DNA of 64,000 nucleotides, taken from positions 7,210,001 through 7,274,000 of the forward strand of contig NC_084819.1 in the NCBI RefSeq assembly GCF_963583255.1, in the 5' to 3' direction. Of the stretch, positions 44,267 through 55,341 are shown piece after piece. Origin of the DNA: Pyrus communis. Its lineage: Eukaryota > Streptophyta > Magnoliopsida > Rosales > Rosaceae. A program made the position numbers and the translations under genes. The notes beneath the pieces are model-generated. The model saw only the letters and a program-made list of their open reading frames with translations. It did not search any database and was not told the origin of the DNA. Within the stretch, counting starts at the first letter, position 1. Every line of letters starts with the position of its first letter.

Positions 44267-47200
44267 GGGTATGTTTATTGCACCGCATTATCTCGGACTG
44301 GACTAGCTTCAAGGATTAAGCTGGACTGGCTTAGACTAGATTAAGCTGGACTAATTTAATGAAGCATTTAGTGCAGTGTCGGATTATGAAGCAAAATAAT
44401 TAATAAATTTTAATATTATATTTGTTTAATTCATAAAAAATTATATTATATTATTAATTTATCTTTTTCTTTTTGGAAATATCTTCTTATCTCGAAACTT
44501 CTACCATTTTTCTTCTTCCTTCCTTCCCACTCTCTCACTCCCCTCTCCCTCATTTTCTTCCCTTTTTATTTCTCCGACCCATCGTTTTCTTCTTTCTTCC
44601 CATTCTCTCACTCCCATCTCCTTCATTTTCTTCCTTTTTTTCTCCGGCCGACCATCTCCCTCCTCTCTCTCTTTTTCTCCCCCATTTCTCCCAGTTTTCT
44701 TCCTTAAAGGAGGATATGTGCATTTTGTTCCTCAAAGTAGAGAGAGCACTGCAAATTCGAAATCACATATCAAATTTCTACTATAATTTATGTTTTACAC
44801 CTCCAAATTTGATTTCGTTTTTTCCTACAAACACTGACACACCCCGATCGAGATCAGGGCATGCTGGCCGTCACGTGGAAGTGACGTAACCATGTGCACA
44901 GTGCGGAAGCTAATAAAATAATAATGGAAATAGTAATACGAATAAACAAAAACTAGTTTTACAAAAAGTAATAATAAATGAGTGCAAGCGTAAGTGCGAC
45001 ACTAAGTTCAGAGCATGAAAACCTAATGCAGTCCAGGAGAAAACGAAGCAACAAAAGTACACCCGAAGGTGGTCCTACACTGGTGGTGGTCTGTCAGATA
45101 TGCCGGGGAAATCCTCAGGGAAGCCACCAAACGTGCTAGCCAACTAGAACCTGGAGGGGCGCAAAACCAAAACGTGAGTGGGCAAAAACAAAGTTTTTCG
45201 AAAACCATTTAATGAATAAGTTCTAACCCCTCGCCGTAAAACCTGTATACTTCCCAGAAAATAGAGTACATATGTATACAAATCATGCTCAAGAATATGC
45301 TATGCCAAAACCTCAAAATGAAATGCAAGTGCTCAGGTAATAACGCATCAATATCATATAATCTGTCAGCCGGAGTCACCTAACGTGACCTGTACGGCTG
45401 AATCTAGAGCCCAAATCTCAATCTCACTAACTGGACCTGCACACGAGTCGGAACCACCTAAAGTGGTATGTACGACAGGTCTGGGTGTAATATATATATA
45501 TACGCTCAAGTGCTACGATCACGTGAAGGCTGGGCAAATAATCGCGGGTCACCTACGAGTCGGAACCACCTAGAGTGGTCTGTACGACAGGACTGTGCAC
45601 CTAACTTGGATCCAAGCTGAGCGTGTGGTGCGGGAGGTGAACATCACGTGAAGGACTGTGCCCAACTCTAGGCGGGAGCACTGACACCGGGGGTGCAGGT
45701 TATGAGCTCTCTATGCATCTCAAATCACTACTGAATGTAAACATGAATTACACTTACCTGGCACTGACCTGTGCGTCCGCAGCACCAATACATACACATA
45801 TAGAAATGCAACTAACCATGCATAACAAACGGCAATATAATATATGGCATATAACGAATAAACGTTTTAAATCACTTTCTTGGAAAAATATAAGTATATA
45901 GGTATATACGAAAAACCAAAAGCCCACTCACTGGTAAGTGGAAGGGTCGTAACTCCCCTGCCTCGAGTGACCACGCTCGTCCTCAGGATAGGATTCACCT
46001 ATATGCGAAACAACTATAAAAACGTTAATTTTAAAGCACATAACCAAACTTAAGAAAGAACTTCTCATACAATGCTCAAATGGGGTGTATGAATACATCA
46101 ACGTGATCTACTCAACCTCAGGAACATCCCCATATTTTTAAAATAATTTTTCACCGTCGCACGTGCCCCCACTCGCCGGCCAAGGCACGGCCACACGTAG
46201 GCATGTGCCTGGCACGCTGACGCGTCAGTTAACGCCGTCAGGAATATTCCGTTAACTTTAACAGATTCCATCAACGGCGTTAGGAATATTCCGTCCAAAC
46301 TGACGGAATATTCCGTCGTCTTCTCCGGCGAGACTCCGGCGCCGTCGCCGGCGTCGGAAAATCGGGAAATTTTCAAATCGTGATATCTTCTTCGTTTTTC
46401 AACCAAATTTCACAAATTTGGTACCAAATTGAAGCTTACAACGAGAGGAACAAAATCATACCACTTTCAAGTGCCAAAATCCATGAAATCTCGCCGGGAA
46501 AATACCCCCAACTCCGGCCAACCTCGAAACTCGTGATCCCGACGTCCAAAACCTTCAAACGAACCACCCCGAGCCTTCTAAGGACCTCACCAAGCTTCCT
46601 ACAAGCTTGAAATTCCCAAAAACATAAGAATTTACATGTGCATGAACAGTACCAAAAATCGGGTATCCCAAGTTCGACGTGAAAACGAAGGTATCCTTAC
46701 CTGAAATGGGTATGGTTGGACTCCAATGAACCTCACGAGCATGGATATGTCCTTTGTTTCTTCGATCTGTGAAGATTTGATGTGTTTGTGTGTGTGTCCG
46801 TACGTTTAGATGGAAAATGGGAAGGGAAATGGCACGGGACAGGGAAAGGGTGAGTGTGTGTGTGTGTGGGGGAATGTGTGGTCCACCATCAGCCAACAAA
46901 CAACCAAAAACAACCACACATCATAAAGAAGTCGCACTAGGGGCAAAATCGTCTTTTCACACGTACGTTTTTTAAAATTTTCGGAATGGGCTGTCACAAG
47001 CACTGCAACCCAAGGTAATATATTTTTGGGTTTATCATAGATTTTGATATTTTTTTGGTTTATCGCAGATTTTGATTTCGTTTTTCCTACAAATTTCTAG
47101 ACAAGAACAACCTTTAATTGGGGTTAGATTCGTGGGACAGAGACGGAACCGAAATCTTGTACCCGCTTTTTTATGCTCCTTTCATCACAAAGCCATGGCG

Positions 47201-47565
47201 ACTCCATTGGTCTCTCTTTTTATCTCTTTGATAAACGTTTCTAACTTTTCTGGGAGAGGAAATACAACGAAGCTCAATTGGGATTTCTGGGAAAGGAAAG
47301 ATGGCGAAGCAGGGAGGGGTGAAGCGAAGCACAGATGGGGGGAAGCGGGGAGGGGTGAAGCAAAGCAGTGATGGGGCGAAGTAAGTACTAGCAGTTTGCT
47401 CCTTTTCGGGGGGTTTCGCTAAGACCCCTTAGCAAGCGTTTTTGTCGAAGCGAGTGAGACTTAGTCTCATTAAACCTAGTCCCTGTCAAGAACAAACATG
47501 GGACTGGACTAACCCTTAGTCCAGTCCAGTCCAGTACTCTTTAGTGAGGGCAAACAAATGCCCCC
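44267..47565. mobile_element. PIF/Harbinger-type element (TAA TSD) split by a solo LTR
   Basis: The ends are gggtatgtttattgcacc and, reverse-complemented from the right, gggggcatttgtttgccc. Flanking taa occurs at 44264-44266 and 47566-47568. Subterminal ggactggact motifs occur on the left and agtccagtcc on the right, in inverted arrangement. Removing the Gypsy LTR at 44835-46998 and its duplication leaves about 1.13 kb. The interior has a pyrimidine-rich block (44480-44700) and a segment (about 47085-47390) that looks like a degraded exon, but no transposase motif. Confidence 0.6.
44835..46998 (-). mobile_element. Solo Gypsy (Tekay/Del-like) LTR, 2.16 kb
   Basis: Starts tgacacaccccgatcgag and ends gaatgggctgtcaca on the plus strand. 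The flanks aacac (44830-44834) and agcac (46999-47003) form a 5-bp duplication with one change. Landmarks agatcagggcatgctgg, gcaaaaccaaaacgtgagtg (about 45159), repeated gtcggaaccacct (about 45440 and 45560) and ggaatattccgt palindromes (46240-46320) are shared with the other LTRs. No internal region, hence a solo LTR. It sits inside a PIF/Harbinger-type element. Confidence 0.82.
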
Positions 47566-47705
47566 TAAAGGGGTGTAGGAGTACTGAACCTTATAATGGG
47601 CTTGCCATAATAATATAGTTCAACTTCGTTTTTAGCGAGAATCGAGCTTAAGACTTTTCACTTACAATTGAAAAGGAATATCAGTAATACCAAGTGACAT
47701 GATAA
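47566..47705 (-). mobile_element. SINE copy, inverted
   Basis: The minus strand reads gtcacttggtattactgat, attccttttcaattgtaagtg, and a box B-like cgattctcgctaaaaacgaa, the same body as the 16733-17068 pair. Its left end abuts the PIF/Harbinger-type element. Confidence 0.5.
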
Positions 47706-48152
47706 ATCTAATTAAACTTCTGTTTTCTATTTATTTTCTATCCGGCCTCCTTTTAAAATTGTAAATATTAATTAATCAGTCAAACCACATATACATTCGA
47801 TATAGATTGTGGTATTTTGGTGTATGAATACATGTATGGTTGTCTAGTTAGCATGGATTATCCTCTAAGTCATCTGCTATGAAACAATATCCAGTCAAGT
47901 CTTTTTTGGTTTAGTCAAGTCTCCAAATATCCAGAATTTAAAAAAAGAAAAAAGAAAAAAAAAAGAATTATCTAATTCCTAATATCCTTTGCGTTTACAG
48001 ATTTACTAAGACATAAAAAAAAAACAATAAAAAAAAGATATGTACACGTGTTCACCTTAAAATTTGCAATACCTTAAATATCACCTAAAAAAATAATTTC
48101 TTCAATTGCTTACTTTCTCAAATTGCTGGTAAGTTGAAGGTGGGACTGATGC
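47706..48152. other. AT-rich intergenic DNA
   Basis: A-rich runs (47940-47965, 48015-48040) and nothing else recognisable. Confidence 0.4.
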
Positions 48153-50052
48153 TAGGGATGGTAGAAGGTACGGGTGGCTCGAAAAAAATTGGACCGAACA
48201 TTGAATCAAAATCGAAAAACAAAAAAAAATCAAACTGAAAAAGGAAAAGTTGAATCGAACCAAACCAAATCCTTTATAGATGTATGCCCATAATGTTTCT
48301 TTTGTGAAAACTTTGTTGCCATGTTTGAAACTAAGCCTATGACTTTTTCAAGGAGCATACTTGGTTCAATTAGGGTAAGGGTGGAAAAAAAAAATCTAAA
48401 ATTCCAAACCGAACCAAAAAAATTCCGAAACCGAACTGAAACAATCCCAAACCGAAAATCCCGAAAATTTCGATACCCAATACCCAACCGATCTTGAAAT
48501 TTCGGTACGGGAATCGATCTCACATTTGCATTTGTTCGGTGATTGCGAACCGAACCGAAATTAAAAAAAAATATATATATATTATTTAATTTTAAATATA
48601 CATTTGGAATTGTAACAACCGTTCGATTTGGTTAGGATTTAATCTCAACCGTTGAATCCAAATAAACCCTCACTCAGATAGTCAAATAGTCGGACTCAGT
48701 CACTCTCCCTCTCGACCTCACCTCACCCTCCTCGACCTCACCCTCACTCAATCAATCACTCTCTCTCTTGACCTCATCTCATCCCTCAAACCCTCACTGT
48801 GAAGGAGCCTTCCTTCACAGCACAGAGCCAGAGCCACGGCCACCGGCGCCGCTCACCTCTCTGGTCTCTCTCTCTCGACTTCTTCATCTAGATTCCAGTG
48901 CACCGTGCACAGATTCTTTTGGTTGAGTTGTTGGTTGAGTAGTTGAGTTGTTGGTTGCTCTGCTTTTCCAAGAATTATTTGGGAACCTTTCGTTCAAATT
49001 GGCCATGTTGGTATGCCCCTATTTTCGTTTGTCTGCACTCATTTTTTGTTGAAGCTGCATCCAGCCTTTGTATGCAGAGCAGATTAAACCCTTTGTTCAT
49101 GTTTGATTTAGATGGTTGTAACCTGTGTGTGACTCTTAATGAAACTATATGAATATGATTTTTTAAGATATATTGCAGTGTGAGCGTCCTTCTTCCTCTT
49201 CCAGTTACTGTGTATGTTCCCAAAGAAGGAGTGCGAAAAGAAACCTCTCGTCAAGGACGTGAAATGAATTTTATAGTATGGTGTAAACCTTATGCATGTC
49301 ACAGTTGCCCTTCTCTCATGATACTCTAGCCACTCTTTCCCTGTTGTGGTTTTCTGATTCTTACTATTTGTATTTATTTGACTGCTATTCAGGCAATCAA
49401 GGTGCTTCATATGATAAAACTTTATGAGAAACCAATCTGTCTAAACGAGGTATTGAACTGTGTTTTCACAGCTTTTCATTTTTGACATGTAATATAATTT
49501 TGATGTTTTGTGTGAATTGTTCAATTGCAGGCATCAAGAACTTTGTGCCTTTTTAGACCAAAAGCCCAATATGTCAAGTTTTGGTCCAATAGCCCAAAAG
49601 CCCAAAACTATTTCGGGATTCCTAAAAATTTGGTTTGGGATCGGTCTTGAAATTGGGATTCCCGAAAACTTCGGCTTGGGAATTGGGACAAGGGTTTCAG
49701 TTCGGTATCCCATACCGAACCAGCCCGTGGATATTCCATTGGTTATAGAGGAAAGTTTTGGAAGGCCTTGGCACTTGGAAGAACTTTTCTATTTGTTTGC
49801 TTTTTGAATGGATAATGTGATCATTTTTATTTGCAACTGAGGTGGTTGATTGAATAGGAATGATTTATATGATCTTGTATAACTTTCCCAATTTTCTTGT
49901 TATTAGTCTACCAATGCAGAGCCTATTTCTAAATTCCATATTAAAAAAAAAGGTCAACTTTGATAAAATAAAAAAATCAAAACCGTACCGAAACTAAACC
50001 AAATAAAACCAAACCGAAAAAACCGAACCAAATTAACCTGAACCTACCCTAG
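48153..50052. mobile_element. hAT-like element(s) with accgaac-rich ends, probably nested
   Basis: The outer ends tagggatgg... and ...cctaccctag are short inverted repeats, with aaccgaacc/ggttcgg-rich text near both. A second pair of such regions lies inside (left from about 48371, tagggtaagggtgg; right to about 49735, accgaaccagcccg), suggesting one hAT-like element inserted in another. The core (about 48600-49540) has a ctcgacctc-rich leader and splice-like junctions but no transposase domain. No 8-bp duplication was found for either layer, so boundaries are tentative. Confidence 0.45.
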
Positions 50053-50417
50053 TAGAAAGGGTGTTGGCACTGTAGTTTGTAATCATTATGGTGAATACAA
50101 TACAAGGGGTTGTGGCAATGGTTGGTCCAAGCCTTGTCTCTGTTACGACCATTGAATTATATGCGTTGAAGGTGGGGTTAGAATTGGCGATTGACACAAA
50201 TCTGCTTCCCCTTGTGATTCGCAAGCGGTTGTCTAACTGATTTTACAGGAAGGGGAGTGTTTGGCAGTGGAAGAAAATTATGAGGAGGTATGGCTGTCAT
50301 TTGGTGTTGTATTCAATTTCAAGGGGTGCTAATGCCTAATGGAGTTGTAAATCGCATTGCGAGAGTCGGTCTCCGTGAGCGAGGGGTTTCGTTTTGGATG
50401 AATGTGGGGCCACCCAA
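50053..50417. other. Unassigned DNA
   Basis: Open frames up to about 60 codons with no recognised domain; likely transposon debris. Confidence 0.3.
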
Positions 50418-51530
50418 CGGCGGAGCTAGTAACAAGGTTAGGGTGGGCTCTAGCATAGGGAGAGTTTTAGTTGTTTAAGGTTAAAAATACTGATAATTTA
50501 GATTATTTTATTAATTTTAATTGTTATAGCCCACCTAATAGGTAAAAGTTTTGAACAATAGGACTAATTTTAAAAAAAGTAAGAGTTAATAAATATTAAA
50601 TAAATTATTTACTTTAATCAATATCAAAATTTATTATTATTATATTTCAAATCGTACACACACACAGACAGTCACGTCCCATTAAGGCTTTTTATTTGAT
50701 TAGTCTCTAGGGAGTAGTATAGTGATTAGTTTAGGAGTAGAATAGTCATCTCATCCGGTTTTAAAAAGTAAATTTAATATTTTATTAATTTAGGTTTCCT
50801 AGAAGTAGACTAGTTTATTTTTTTATTTCGACTTTTGGGGTACAACACAGTGAACCTCTTTCACTTTCTGACTTTCAGAAAAGCCTTTATCCCGTCTCAA
50901 CCTCTCGTCTCTGCACTACAGTTTACAGAAACCAAGCATACAATACAAGTGAGAAAACTAGTTGATTTTTCTTACCAATAGGTAAGTTTTTAACCACTTT
51001 ATTCTTATGTCTTGATGATTTTATTTGTTTATTGCTTTAATTGTAAGAGAGAAACAACAAAAGATTGATTCAGAAAAGATTGATGATTTTATTTGTTTAT
51101 TTGTTTATTACTTTATTCTTATATCTTGATGATTTTATTTGTTTATTTGTTCATTCAATGGTTGTGTACATTGAAAAAGAGTTTGCCGAAAAGATTGATT
51201 CACAAGAACTAACAAAAGATTTCAATTCCATTAAGGATCGAAGGGCACAACTTCAATAGGCTTTTTCTTTTATTTGTTAAGTTGTTATGACAAGATTGAT
51301 GATATATGTTTCTTTCTACTATAAGTTGCAACTTCAAATGTTTTCTTTGTTAAATCTAGTTGAAACTGGCTTTATTCATAGTTAAATTTCTTACTTTAAA
51401 TTATTGCTTTAGGTTTGTCATTGTGTAACTTTATGTAAGTAACAAAAAAATTTAACCATTTGATCTCCTAGTAATAATTTTAGTTTACCCCACCCACCAA
51501 ATAATTCCTGGCTCCGCTATTAGGGCCATC
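50418..51530 (+). mobile_element. hAT-like element, ZMYM1-like family, internally deleted
   Basis: The left end ggcggagctag...agggtgggct and the right end (reverse complement agcggagccagg...ggtgggtgggg) are imperfect inverted repeats. Near the right end, a frame at about 51150-51259 encodes V-Y-I-E-K-E-F-A-E and F-N-S-I-K-D-R-R-A-Q-L-Q. This resembles the C-terminal tail of plant zinc finger MYM-type 1-like hAT transposases (Y-I-E-x-E-x-x...F-x-x-x-K-x-R-R). Flanks gggccaccc and gggccatca could be a decayed duplication. The transposase core is missing. Confidence 0.5.
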
Positions 51531-52081
51531 ATGGCTAAACAAACAATCTCACATTTAAATGTATTTTTGTAAGAATGTGATATTCAAATGAAAATTAAAA
51601 AATAAACGGTTCTTATTATAAAACATATAAAATAAAAATACATTATTTTAAAGAACGGGAGAGACGTATTTCCCCACGAGAAGATGCAAGTGTTATATTT
51701 CTAGTCAGTCATGGGCTTATAGAATTAGGTCCAAAAGACAAAACTTGGTCTGTTTCACTCCCAACCCAAAACCCTCACGAGTCACGTCACGTGATCCCAA
51801 AATCCCAATCCACACACGGCGCCTCCCGCTGTACCTTCAAACACATTCCCTTCCTCATTCAGGACTTTCATCGAACACCTTCAACTCATTCGATCTTTAT
51901 GTTACAAACAACCGCCTTTTAACTACACGTGGCGCGAACCCAACACGCCCACAATCACACGCGTCACCACCAAGCAATCTTCGCTTTGCCACCGCCACCT
52001 CCACCTCCACAGCCTCCATAGCTCCCTCCCTCCACCTTCGTCATTACGCCTTCTCCTTACCCAAATTTACAGTAACCAAGA
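51531..52081 (+). promoter_or_regulatory. Promoter and 5' UTR of the IBA57-like gene
   Basis: AT-rich up to about 51640, then C/A-rich leader-type sequence to the start codon. A 7-codon upstream frame (ATG at about 51899, M-L-Q-T-T-A-F) would lie in the leader if transcription starts further up. The long open frame covering 51745-52293 lacks its own ATG and overlaps the real gene out of frame. Confidence 0.45.
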
Positions 52082-54122
52082 ATGCACCGTCTCAAACTCC
52101 CCCTGCAGTTCTCCAAATCCATTTCCTGCAGTTACAGAGCCCTCCACGACAAAACCCAGTTGGACAGCGCTGTGTCGCTGGCCTCCGTCCTCAAGTCGAG
52201 GGCGGTGGTCCGGTTCCGGGGTCCGGACACGGTCAAATTCCTTCAGGGTCTGCTGACCAACGACGTACGGAAGTTCGGAGAACCCATGGATGAGAAGACC
52301 TCCACTTTGGCCCCCCCGAATTTGTCCTGCGTGTCCGAACGGCCCATGTACGCCGCGCTGCTGACGCCCCAAGGGAGGTTCTTGTACGATTTCTTCTTGT
52401 ACACTCCGCCCAGGCCCGATACCAAGCTCGATAGGACCGGGTCGGCGCCCGGCCCAGACCCAGATGAGGGGGTGGAGGTGTTCGCCGACGTGGATGTTTC
52501 GGTCTTGGATGAGCTATTGAGTACCTTGAAGAAGTGAGTTTTGTATTGGGTTGTGTTTGTTTACAAGTTTTGAGTGGGAAAAATGGATTTTTTTTGTTTA
52601 TGAAATTCTGTTTTAATTGAAATGTGGTTGCATATACATATTAAGGCTATAAATTTTAATCCATCTCCATGACTAATCCATGTTCTACCTTCGACTCGGA
52701 TATATTTGGAAGTTGGCCGCCATTTTTTCCTTCAACATACCTTGAATCTAGCGAGTTATCCAATTCAATCCTAGTAAAATGTTTTTCTGACATACGATTC
52801 AAGCCGTTTGGAAATGTCAAGCCGTTTGGATATGTCGCTTTAGCTTTAGCATCAAATATTTGCATTTCTTTGGACATTGTAGTGCTTCAACTTTGTTATT
52901 TCTTTAATGTTACCTTAATGCTTTTTTTTTTGTTTTGTTTCTTTTCATTTTGCAGATACCGTTTGAGGGCTAAGGTTGATATCGAGAATATGGCACAAGA
53001 GTTACAATGCTGGCAGCGTTATGCCGGAAACGTCTCTGAAAAATCCTCCTCTGTGGAAGAACCAGAGGCTGCTGGTGTTGATCATTCAGGCATGTCATCT
53101 GCTCGCGGGAATGCTCTTGGATGGCAATGGTTTAAGGATCCCAGATTGGATTGCCTTGGTTTCAGAGGGATCTTCCCGTCAGATACAATACGTGAGTTTT
53201 TAACCCTCTGCTGCTTTTGAGCTTTGGATGTGGTTACTGCTTCACAAACCTTGTTGATTAAGCTACTCCTTTTTCTTTATTTTTTCTCTCCTTTCATTGC
53301 AGCACCTTTGGTTGAAGCTGGCAAAGAAACAGATGAACAGAATTACCGTCTATGGAGAATAGAAAATGGAGTTGCCGAAGGCTCAGCAGAGATCCCAAAA
53401 GGTGCATCTTACTTCCTTCTCGACGCTACACTTGAATTTTTAATAAATCCCCCAATAATTTCTACGTTATAAAACTCAAATGTTCCTTGTTCATGATTTA
53501 CTTGGTAAGATTTGGCCTTCATTCTCAGTGATGGGTTCTATTTTGTCCCGGAATTGCCTAGACCCAAGAATATGTAGTGTTGTGTTGTCCCATGTACGTT
53601 GTGTCTTCTGAACGTGTAATTATCATGTCTAGGTGAGGCAATTCCTCTTGAGTATAACCTGGTGGGTCTAAATGCAATTAGCTTTGACAAGGGGTGTTAT
53701 GTGGGCCAAGAGCTTATAGCTCGTACACACCATCGAGGGGTCATTCGCAAACGCTTGCTTCCGTTAAGATTTCTCGAGGAGAGTGGGGAAGGTAATCAGC
53801 CTTTCAATTCAACTTTCATGATTTTGTTTGTCCAGTATGTCCCCCGAGTCCCAACCCTTAGCTTTCTGTTCTTTCAGAAGCAAAGTGGAACGTTGCTCCT
53901 GGCTCCGAAGTGATTGTTAGTGCCACGGGAAAGAAAGTCGGTACTGTCACAACTCAACTCGGGTGTCGTGGGCTGGGTGTCTTGCGTTTGGACGAAGCCT
54001 TCAAGAGATCAGGTTCATTGACCATACAAGGACAGAAAGATACAAAGGTTGAAGCTATTAAACCAGATTGGTGGCCTGCTGAATGGCTTCAAGAGCATCA
54101 ACATCAAAGTGCAGTTGCTTAG
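52082..54122 (+). CDS. IBA57: IBA57-like mitochondrial Fe-S cluster assembly protein
   Basis: Five exons give 396 aa: 52082-52533, 52956-53191, 53303-53401, 53633-53791 and 53878-54122, all in phase. The family (YgfZ/GcvT-related, COG0354) helps insert 4Fe-4S clusters into mitochondrial enzymes such as aconitase and lipoate synthase. The N-terminus is basic and hydroxylated without acids before residue 22, as for a mitochondrial presequence. [18 protein letters not shown] opens the folate-binding-like domain. The signature K-G-C-Y-V-G-Q-E is at residues 282-289, with the family's conserved Cys at 284, followed by L-I-A-R-T-H-H-R-G. The C-terminus has a GcvT-like barrel end. It corresponds to the Arabidopsis annotation 'putative transferase At4g12130, mitochondrial', from memory. 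ATG 52082 is the first one that opens the frame. Confidence 0.93.
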
Positions 54123-55341
54123 AATGATGGTGTTGCCCTTTACAGACTTGTCTGATCCTGCATTTGGTCGCTGTGGCGGCAGTAAAGGTACTCGTGTACA
54201 TTTATTTTTTTATTGTTGAAATAAAATAAAAGGATGTGTTTCGAGAACACGGTGATGTATGTTTTAGTTTACTCATTGAAATGACGAGCCGTTTTGGGGC
54301 TGATATGCCAATACTTCTTTTGATTCCAACTTAGGGTATGTATGAGATTCCAAGGATTGAATACAACACAAAACTCATACACAATTGCTGCTGCACTTCT
54401 TCTTCTGTCTTTTCGGATGCTTTAGTTTAACTTTCTGGATCTTTTAAGTTTGACTTAAAACTAAATGAAATAATAAGTTTGATTGTTTCCTAATCTTAAA
54501 ACATTTTTTCAAATTCCCAATTGTCGGAATCAGATCGCTATAAGGCCAATATCTGATCGTTATGTCATCAATATTTAGTTTTGCTCAGTAATGTCGTATA
54601 GATATGTCGTCAACAACAACAATAAAGCCTTATCTTATTAAGTGGAGTTGGCTATATGGATATTAGAATGCCATTGCGCTCGGTTTTGTGCCCTATCTTC
54701 CGTTAGATCTCTTAAAGAGTCTTTTTCCAAGTCTTCTTAGGTCTTCATACCCCTGTAGCCCAAAGTTTCCATCTCGTAATCGGTCTTCCTAGGTCTTCAT
54801 ACTCCTTTAGCCCTAAACCTCTGTCTCGTAATTGCTACATATGCCATCAAATGTTTAATTTTGATCAGTAATTGAGTTTTGATTTCTGATCAATTTAGCC
54901 AGTTTCTCAAATATATTTGACCTGAAAGAAATTATCCCCGTGTTTGTTTTTGGTCCTTCTGAAGAGGATATGACATTCCATGACATAGTATTAGCTGAAG
55001 CCAATGATTTTATTAGTTATTATCTCACTGAAAAATTATACGTTACTAATGATGCAACCAGCACCAGACTTCGAACAGTTACCAGAATACATCCCTAAAA
55101 TGTATGAGAAACCATCGGATAGATATTTCACAGATGGAACAAATGAATCTCAACTCTCCTTTTAATTTCCTCGGACTTTCACCTCGACGCCGGGCTTTCC
55201 ACGTAGCTAACGATAGATTACAAGTAATCACCGGGATGTCATTTAGCTGTTTCGCCGCTAAGAGTGCAACTCCATTGAGGCCTCACTTTCCGGGGTTAAC
55301 ATCTGCAGCAGTTATTCCACATATGGAAAATGGCAGTGGTA
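54123..55341. other. Intergenic space between convergent IBA57-like and LRR-kinase genes
   Basis: Contains both 3' UTRs and a SINE-like repeat at about 54610-54850. No further gene. Confidence 0.45.
54610..54850 (+). mobile_element. Au-SINE-like repeat
   Basis: The text caacaacaacaataaagcc, cttattaagtggagttggct and gccattgcgctcggttttgt matches the 3' part of a SINE family widespread in plants (Au-like, whose members share caacaacaacaaagcctt and cactaagtggggtcggct), as I remember it. Part of the region (tcttcctaggtcttcatac) is repeated in tandem at about 54737 and 54783. Confidence 0.6.

Noticed and set aside
46555..46917. 120-codon minus-strand frame with His/Thr-rich repeats
   Set aside because: It lies in the corresponding leader-like part of another solo LTR and includes a (GT)n run; not conserved with the other LTRs.
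51745..52293. 182-codon open frame overlapping the IBA57 start
   Set aside because: It has no ATG of its own (it opens with TTG), is low in structure and rich in Pro/Ser/Thr, and overlaps the well-supported IBA57 exon 1 in another frame.
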